Shown here one piece after another: positions 11,901 to 20,900 of a stretch of DNA of 64,000 nt. Made by a program: the position numbers and the translations under genes. The stretch's first letter is position 1; each line of letters starts with the position of its first letter. The DNA is from Candidatus Saccharimonadota bacterium (lineage in GTDB: Bacteria; Patescibacteriota; Saccharimonadia; Saccharimonadales; Saccharimonadaceae): positions 1-64,000 of the forward strand of contig QJZZ01000002.1 of assembly GCA_003246575.1 (NCBI GenBank), in the 5' to 3' direction. A model generated the notes under the pieces. That model was not told the DNA's origin. It did no database searches and saw only the letters and a list, made by a program, of their open reading frames with translations.

Positions 11901-14900
11901 AACCGGTGATCTTTACAGTGCCGCAATAGATGAGTCAGGGTCAGTGTATACATGGGGGCGTGGTTCATATGGTGTTCTTGGAGACAATAACACGGCAACG
12001 CATACTGTCACCATGCCAACCAATATATCTTCGCGCGGAGATTTGGCGAGCAAAACGATTGTAGATATATCTACATCCACGTACGGTAGCTTTATATTAG
12101 CTCTCACCGACGAAGGTCAAGTCATCGGCTGGGGCTATAACAGCAACGGCAGACTATTGGGGGTCGCAACGCCAGCTAATGTAGCCACGCCAACCCTTAT
12201 CAATACTGGAGACATGGCAAACAAGAACATTACAGCCATTTCCGCCGGCGAGGCTTTCTCTGTGGCGCTTGATAGTGACGGTACCGTCTATACTTGGGGC
12301 TACAACGGTTCTGGTCAGCTTGGAGACGGCACGGTTGTGTCACCAAAGCTACCGGTAAACATATCAAGTAGTGGAGCTTTGGCGGGAAAAACAATCACAG
12401 GTATTGCAGCAGGCGGCGCTAACGGCTACGCGATCGACAGCGATGGTAAGGCCTATGGCTGGGGGCACAATGCTCAAGGCAGTGTAGGTAATGGCACGCT
12501 AATTGCTTCCGCGCCATACGCGCAGTCAACCCCGGCGGCTATATCGATGAACGGTGCATTATTAGGCAAGCGAATCTCGGACATATCTGGGGGATACTTA
12601 TTTGCTATCGCGCTAACAACAGACGGCGATGTCTACTCCTGGGGGTATAATGCTCAAGGACAGCTTGGCGATAACACAACGTCGAATAGGTATTCGCCCG
12701 TTGCGGTGTATTCTGGCGGTGCAATATCCGGAAAGACTATCGTGGCAATTAGTAGCGGAGCATCGACTTCGGGGGTAATAGATGACAGTGGCGCAGTATA
12801 TGGCTGGGGAAATAATCAGTACGGGCAGCTCGGGAACGGCGCAACTGCAACCACCCAAGCGGCGCCTGTCTTCACGGATGTAACGCCTATCACGAGCGGA
12901 GGATCCTCTGTTGGCTCGATATCCGCAGGCGGAACAAGCTCAAGTATCATCGACAATCAAGGAAACATATTTAGTTATGGCCGTAATGATTACGGTCAGC
13001 TCGGAGACGGAACGACGACTTCACCTGTGACTTCACCTGTACTGGTGCTGCCTATTTATGACACACCTCCAACGCTTACAATCGACGGAAAAGCGCTGGC
13101 TAGTGTTCAACTCGTGTCAAATACGGAAGTCACAGGCGTGACGCCTACTGGGAGCGGCGCGGGCCTAGTTCACGTGGCGATTACAAACTATGACGGTCAG
13201 ACCGACACACTCTTAAACGGCTACGAATACGTTGATGGTCCAACCATTTCAGCTATTACGCCCGCGAGCGGCTCAATTGCAGGTGGTGAATCGGCGTACG
13301 TTACCGGCACAAACTTCACAGCAGACACACACGTCACCATTGGCGGCGCTACCGCATCGGTTAGCTACATTTCAAGCACTTCATTGCTGATTTTGACACC
13401 AGCAAGCGCAAACCCTGGCGACTACGATGTTGTCGTATTCGATGATTACGGTCAATCTAATACCCTTGTGGCGGGCTACACCTACATGCTGCCATCACCA
13501 ACACTGAGCGGCATTACCCCACAGTACGCTAAGATGACAGGCGGAGACATCATTACTATTAACGGTACGGGATTCGTCGCAAAGGCGGGTGGCGGTAGCT
13601 GGTACGACGTCATCGTTGACGGCAACCTCGCTTCAAACGTTACCTATATCAGTTCGACGCAACTTCAGGCTACCGTACCGGGGCACACTCCAGGTGCTGT
13701 ATCGGTGACTGTTGGCGGTAGCTACAGTGGTGAGGTTACGCTCGCGAACGCGCTAACCTACCTTCCAGAGTCATACACCTTCACGAATGACGCGCGAACC
13801 CTCATGGCAAATGAGCCGGGTGAGTTCACGATTGAAATGCGCGACGAGAACGGCGATCCAATTACCTCGACGAGCGACGTTACATTGAACCTCACAACCG
13901 ACTCGGCATCCGGCTACTTTGCTCGCGCTCTGAGCGGCACCGGATCTGGCTGGACCTACGACTCAGTGGTTGTTCCGGCGGGCCAGAGCAGCGCAACCTT
14001 CTTCTACCGTGATCTTGCGACAGGAACGCCGACTATCACAGCGACCGACGCCCTGAGTGAATTCGCATCACAATCAATGACTATCAATTCTCAGTACAAG
14101 ATTCTCGTGACTGGTATTAGTAACCCGACAAACGTCGGCGTACCAAGCTCGGTCACCGTTCAAGCTGTTGACTATACGAATGTACCGCAATCAGATTACA
14201 CGGGCACCGTGAGCTTCACGAGTGACGATGGCGCTGCAATTCTTCCAGCGAACTACGTCTTCACCGCAGCGGACCACGGCCGCAAGACCTTTACGAATGG
14301 CATCACCTTCGGCACGCAGGGCACATGGTCAGTCACGGCAACTGACATGAACGAGTCGACCGTCACCGGTACACAAGAGGGCATTGTTGTTGGTGCACCA
14401 GCCGCAGGCACGATCGCGAAGCTTCAGTTCATCACCCCAGAACAGAGCTTCTCACTCGACGACCACTCCGGCATTATCACTATTCAGACCCGCGACAGTA
14501 TCGGTACGATTATCCCAGTAACGTCAGACACCACCATCTACGTACGAAGCGACTCGGCAACCGGCCAGTATTCACTCGACGGCGAGACTAACTGGACGGA
14601 CGCACCACTGGCTGTCACTATTCCTGCAAACACCAGCTCGATCAATGTTTATTACCGCGATACTGCCGCCGGAACACACACCCTAACTGCAGCCCAGAAC
14701 GCCGGCGATGACTTCGGCTGGCAAGTAGCTTCACAGGAATTTATCGTCGGTGTCGGCGCACCGTCACAGCTTGGAATTAGCACTGTCACGAATGCTGCAG
14801 CCGGACAATGGATCCCTGTTACTGTCGAGCTTCAGGACGCAAGCGGCAACAAGGTCTCGGCGCCTGCTGACGTCACGATTGAGATGACGGCGTCCCAGTA

Positions 14901-17900
14901 TGGCCACTACAGTTTGACCGCTGACGGCTCAAGCCCAAGCGCAATACTCACCGTTAACCTTATTGAAGGCCAGCGCGAACTTACTGTCTACGTCCAGGCA
15001 AGTGCCGGTGACAGTCTCACGCTTAACGCCAGCGACGTTCGAACAGGCGAAACCTACGACAGTGCCCAAGCAACAATCCAGCTTGCGGCAGGCGAGGCAA
15101 CAGGACTCGTGTTCTCGTCAACACCGGCTCAAGCAGTCGTCCACAAGGCGTCGTCGATCAGCGTATCCCTCAAGGACCAATTTGGTAACATTGCAACCGC
15201 GCCAGCCGACACCGATGTCACGATCTCTTCACTCGACGCACCAGAGGGTGGTGTTGCGCAGACGACTGCCGGTCCATGGGTCGGCAGTCAATCAAAGACC
15301 ATCGCAGAAGGTACGACGACCGTTGCCGTCTACTTCTTCCATACCACCGTATCGGCAGGCGCGCCAGTGCAGGCAACCGCCACTGGTTACGAAGACGGCA
15401 CAGCCTCAATTCCTGTTATCGCAGATGTCTACTCTGGTAAGATTCGCTTTGCGCCGTCAAACGAAACCTCAATTACCGCAGGTGCTGATACCGACTACAC
15501 GGTACAACTCCTCGACAAGTGGGGCAACCCAGCACTTGCATCAAGCAACATCAACATTGGCATCGGCGGACTCCGCACCGAGACCTCAACCTGGGACGGC
15601 AACGCAACCGAAACGCTAAACGGCGTAGGCAGCAGCTTCACGACAAACACCGGAACTGGCCACACGGTCACTGTTCCAGCTGGACAGAGTCAAGTAACTG
15701 CCACCTACAACGACACGCTTGCGGGCGTTGCGCAGCTTAACGCCGTCGACCAAGCGCAGTGGACTCGTAGCTGTAAAGACATCGTCGTTATAGATTACAC
15801 GTGTCACAGCGGCTGGAACGCGTGGCAAAACAGTAGCCTTACCAGCCTTTCTGTGACCGTCACTCCGGACGCTGCGGACCACCTTTCATTCGCAACTGAC
15901 CAACAGGTGGTTACGAAGAACACGCCAAGCGAGGTTATTACTATTGAGTCACGCGACCAATACGAAAACCCTGCACCAGTAGCGGGCAACACGACCATCG
16001 ATTTCAGCTCATCGAGCGCAACTGCCGAGTGGAGCACATCATCGAACGGCACATACGGTACTGACGCTCTCGTCATTCCTGCGGGCCAGAGCTCAGTTGA
16101 CCTGTACTACCAAGACGGTACCGTCAGTCTTCCGGCTGGCGACACAATGACCGCCAGCGACGGCGGGACACTAGCTGACGGAACGCAGACTATCCGTATT
16201 ATTGAAGGCTTCGCATCGCAGGTGATCATTGACACCCAAGGGGTCACGACGGCGACTGCTGGCACCGTTGTGCCTGCAACACTCGAAACGCAAACCGATG
16301 ACGCAACAGAGGTTGTTGTCCTTGAGGACACGACATTCGCTCTCGACACCGAAGACGGCGAGTTCTCCCTGACCGAAACGCCATTCACGCCAGTCTCTAC
16401 CGCAACTGTTGACGCCGAGACAAGCAGCACGCCGCTATTCTATCGATCGACCGTCAGCGGCGAGAAGACCCTTTCGGCAACCGCCGAATCATTCTCGAGC
16501 GAAACAACGACACTCTCAATTCTCGCGGCAGACTTCTACAAGCTTGGCTTCTCTCAAACACCAACCGACGACCTTGTACAAGCAGCAACACCAAGCGAAG
16601 CCTTCGTGGTGAGCGCCTACGACGAGTTCGGTAACGTGGCTATCGCTAGTGAGCTCGGTGACGTCAGCGTAGACCTAACCAACACAGAACCGACCGGAAC
16701 GTTTGCGACGAGTCAGACCGGCACCTGGGACGTCACGACCGTGACCATTCCTCTTGGCGCCTCGACAACCCAGCAATTCTACTACCTGGTTGGTGAGATG
16801 GATGGGGTAACCGGCAACCTTGTTGACGCAGGTGTGCTTGGCAACCAGACACTCACTGCATCAACACCAGACACTCTTGATGGCGAGACCGTTCAAACCG
16901 TCGTCGGTGACATCGCAGAAAGTGTCGACTTCACAAGCGGACCAGCGAGTGTTGTTGCGGGCATTCCATCAGACGAAATTACCGTCCAACTCCAGAAGAG
17001 TGATGGTAGCCTAGCGATCGCAACTACCGACCAAACGGTACAACTTTCGAGCGTCAACTTGTCGAACCTTACTGCCTTTAGTGGCAAGAACGGCAACGAT
17101 GTCTATAGTCTCACGCCAGGTGGAGCGGCGATTACTTCCGTCGTCATTCCTGCGGGTAGCTCGACTGCGACCATCTACGTGACCGCCTATACCGCAGAGA
17201 ACCACCGCATGCAAGCAGCAATGACGTCGTACGACTACAGTGGTGTCAGCCGTGGCCTTCGCAAGGGTTACGAGCAGCTCTCGGTTGTTGCGGGCGATGC
17301 TTCAGGTCTTGCCTTCACGAGCGCCGAACAAACTATTCACCCAGACAAGGCGTCGGCAGCGATTGCAATTACTGTCATTGATGATTACGAAAACACGGCG
17401 CAGAACCTCGAGGACCGCACGATTAACCTGTCGTCATCGTGCGTCACCGGATCATTCTTAAGTGCGCCAACCGGCTCAACAATCACCTCGGTACCACTCG
17501 CAACAGGCAACAGTACCACATATGCGTACTACATCGACACAGCAGCATCTGTTGACTCATGCGTCTTGACCGCACAAGCACCAGGCTTGGCTGATGGCAC
17601 CCAAAACCTCGTGGTGCGCGAGCCTGTCTATCGTCTTGGTGTTTCAAGCGCGCCACAGACTATCGAGGCAGGGCAGACATCAGCGAATATCGTCGTGAAT
17701 ACCTATGATCGCTTCGGCAACATCGTTACCGCCGAGAACCCAACATCTGTCGGATTTACGGCAACCGGCTCAGATAATGTCCTGACGCCATCTTCGCGAA
17801 CCATTGCAGCAGGCGGCTCGAGCGCGACCTTCAGCTTCAAGCACGACCGATCCCTCACCGAGGATACTGTCTACACTGTTACGGCGACCGACAGGACAGG

Positions 17901-20900
17901 TGAAGCACTTGCGGCAACACAAGACGTGACCGTTGTTCCTGGTGTCGTTGCCTCATTCGGCCTCGATAAGGCATCATACACCTTTGACGCAGGTGAATAC
18001 GGCGCGCTATTTGTCCGCCCGCTCAATGCGTACGGAAAGGTGACCTATGTCACCGGTTCTGATGCAACCGCCAACCTTTCAACAAACGATGCAAGTGGCG
18101 CATTTTACAGCTACAACGACTCGACGTACAGCCAGATCAACTCGACCGTCGTTCCTGTGAACGAAACGCAGAGCGACACCCTGTACTATCGCCAGACAAC
18201 AACCACCAAGCCAAGTAGTACGAGTAGCCTTAACTATCCAGATACGCTTACCGCATCGTCAGCGGGCGTCGACGACGGCACGGCGAGCGTCACGATCATT
18301 GCACGCGCACTTGCGTTCAGTACCGGTAACTTTAGTGCACAATCATCAAGTGTCACGCCAATGCACATCACGATTTCCGGCGCAATTGAAAGCGACATAA
18401 CCGTAGCACTTGGCGACAGCAACTCGGCAACGGGCGACTTCTATAGTGACGAAGAGGCGACAAATGTCATCTCAAGCGTCGACATCCTCGCTGGCGAGAC
18501 AAGTTCGGCAACCTTCTACTACAAGCAGACTGCCGAAGTCCGTTCTCCGTCATACCTCTACCTGACCGCTGACGCAACGACGCAACCAGTGAGCATATAC
18601 AATACTCGCGTTAAGTCATGGTACTACACCAGTAACTTCTCGGAGATCCTGATCACCTCTGGACCATCGACACTTGAGCAGGGCCAGACGGGCACTTACA
18701 CCATTCAGGCTCGAGACGACCTTGGCAACTCGGTACCATTTACGAAGTCAAAGACGACGGGCATCTGCCTTTACATTGATGCAAACATTGGCACCGGAAC
18801 ACTCACGGGGCAGTCAGTTGTATCGGAGTCGATCAGCTGTACTGACGCAAATGGTGCGACCGCGCTCTACGTTGGTCCACAAGCAATGACCGCAACCTTC
18901 ACGTACAAGGAAGTAACGACCGGAACACGGCAGCTGAGCGTTGCGACAAACTCTGGTGCAACCGGTGGTATCCGCGCCACCAAGGATGTCGAGATAACTA
19001 ACGCGATCACGACAAAGACCTTGTTCGACAAGACGAAGTACACGACCATTCGCGGCGACATCGTTACCTTCGATCTGTCGCTAGCAAACAGCTACGACTT
19101 CAAGGTGAATAGTGTTGGTAGCAAGACGGCGACACTGACGTCATCATCAGCTTCAGGGCGCTTCTACGATAGTGCGAGCGGCACTTGGGTCAGTTCACTC
19201 GACGTCACCTTCGCCGACGGCCAGACGACAGTCAGCGGACTTCAATACAAAGACGCAACCGGCGCCTTTGGCTTGCAGACACTCTCTGCTTCAGCAAGCG
19301 GTCTCGCGACCGGTACGGCAACCGTCAACCTCACAACTGGCCTCTTCGGCAGCCTTGGCTTCGGCGCAAGCCCTACAATGCTTGAACGCCAGCAAGAAGG
19401 GGAGATGACCGTCTCGATTCTTGACGAGTTTGGCAACCCAACCGCAACACGCGACAGCCTTTGCCTTTACATTCAAAGTGACAGTGACACGGGCGTGATC
19501 ACGACCGACGAAACCGAAGCGTGTCCTAATGTAACAGTCCCAGGCGGTGCAACGGCCTACGCAATCTACGTTCCAGCAAACAGTACCGGTGCAACCTTCA
19601 CCTATACCGACACTGTCGCTCATACCGTCACATTAACGGCGAGTACGGTTGCTGGCGGCAGCGGACTCGTCGCGGAACATGCAGTCGACATTATCGATGG
19701 AGAGATCGTCGGCGTCAGCATCGCATCGGACCAGACACAAGTTGATCGAGGTGGTATCTATGCTGGTGTTCTGACAGCCCAAAACGCCTACGGCGCAGCC
19801 GTTGTGACTGACGCGGATATTGACGTCACCTTGACGAGTGACCTCGTCACCGGTGAGTTCACACCAGGCCTTGTTGACTCATGGACAAGCAGTCTTGTAG
19901 TTACGATCCCAGCAGGATCATCTGGCGTTGACGTCCTCTTCCATGATGCCGATAGCGAATACCTGGGTACCGTGGCACTCACCTCGACAACCGCTGAATA
20001 TCCAGAAACGTCACAAAACATCGAAATTGTGGCCGGTGACCCAGTGCAACTTAACTTCAGCACACCAACGCAGACGACGACCGCATACCACCCATCCGAC
20101 GTCATGACTGTTGAGGTGCAAAACCAGTACGGCTACGCGACAACAGTCAGCGAAGACACCCGCATTAGTGTCCGCACCGACAGCGCAACAGGGCTCTTCG
20201 CGACAAGCCAGCTCGGCCCATGGTTGGTCGCAAGCGTGACGATCCCTGCCGACCAAAGTGAAGCGTCGTTCTACTACCGCGACACTGAGCCGGGTGAGTA
20301 CACCCTTTCTGCGGCGAACATCTTGAACCCTCAGCCTGGCGACCTCGTCCTCTCGGCAGCACAGGCGCACACTGTTGAACTCCAGGTCCTCGACCACTTT
20401 GTCGTCACAAACATCTCGACGCCGCAGCAAGCGGGTACGGCAAGCTCGGTCGTGGTCTTTGCGATGGACAGTGGCAACTACGTAATCCCATGGTATGACG
20501 GCACGATCACCTTTAGCTCAAGTGACACCGGCGCATTCATCCCTGGCTCGAGCTACACCTTTGTTCCAGAAACCGACCAAGGCATCCATACCTTCACAAA
20601 CTCTATCGCGTTCAAGACGACAGGACTCAAGTCAGTCAGCGTCACAAGTCGTGACGGATTTGCGGGCACGCAGTTTAATATTGAAGTGCTCGCCGGCAAC
20701 ACTAACCCGGTTGCGTCAGTAGCGTTCATTACACCAGTCAGCGGCTCGACGTCGACGCGCGTCAATGAAGTATCGGAAGCCTTTACCGCACAGCTTCGCG
20801 ATGCAGCAGGCGTTCCAACCAACGCGCCGGCTGGCGGCATGCCGGTTCGTCTGACCTCAAGCTCGCCAACTGGTCAATTCTCGACCGACGGCCTGAGCTG

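Noticed and set aside
3073-13239. CRISPR-like or minisatellite array
   Set aside because: The repeats are long, coding, diverged and in one frame; there are no short identical repeats with spacers.
14963-15619. 218-codon alternative frame inside the Ig-like region
   Set aside because: Gln/Arg/Ser/Thr-biased translation typical of an out-of-frame reading of a Thr/Ala/Ser-rich gene.
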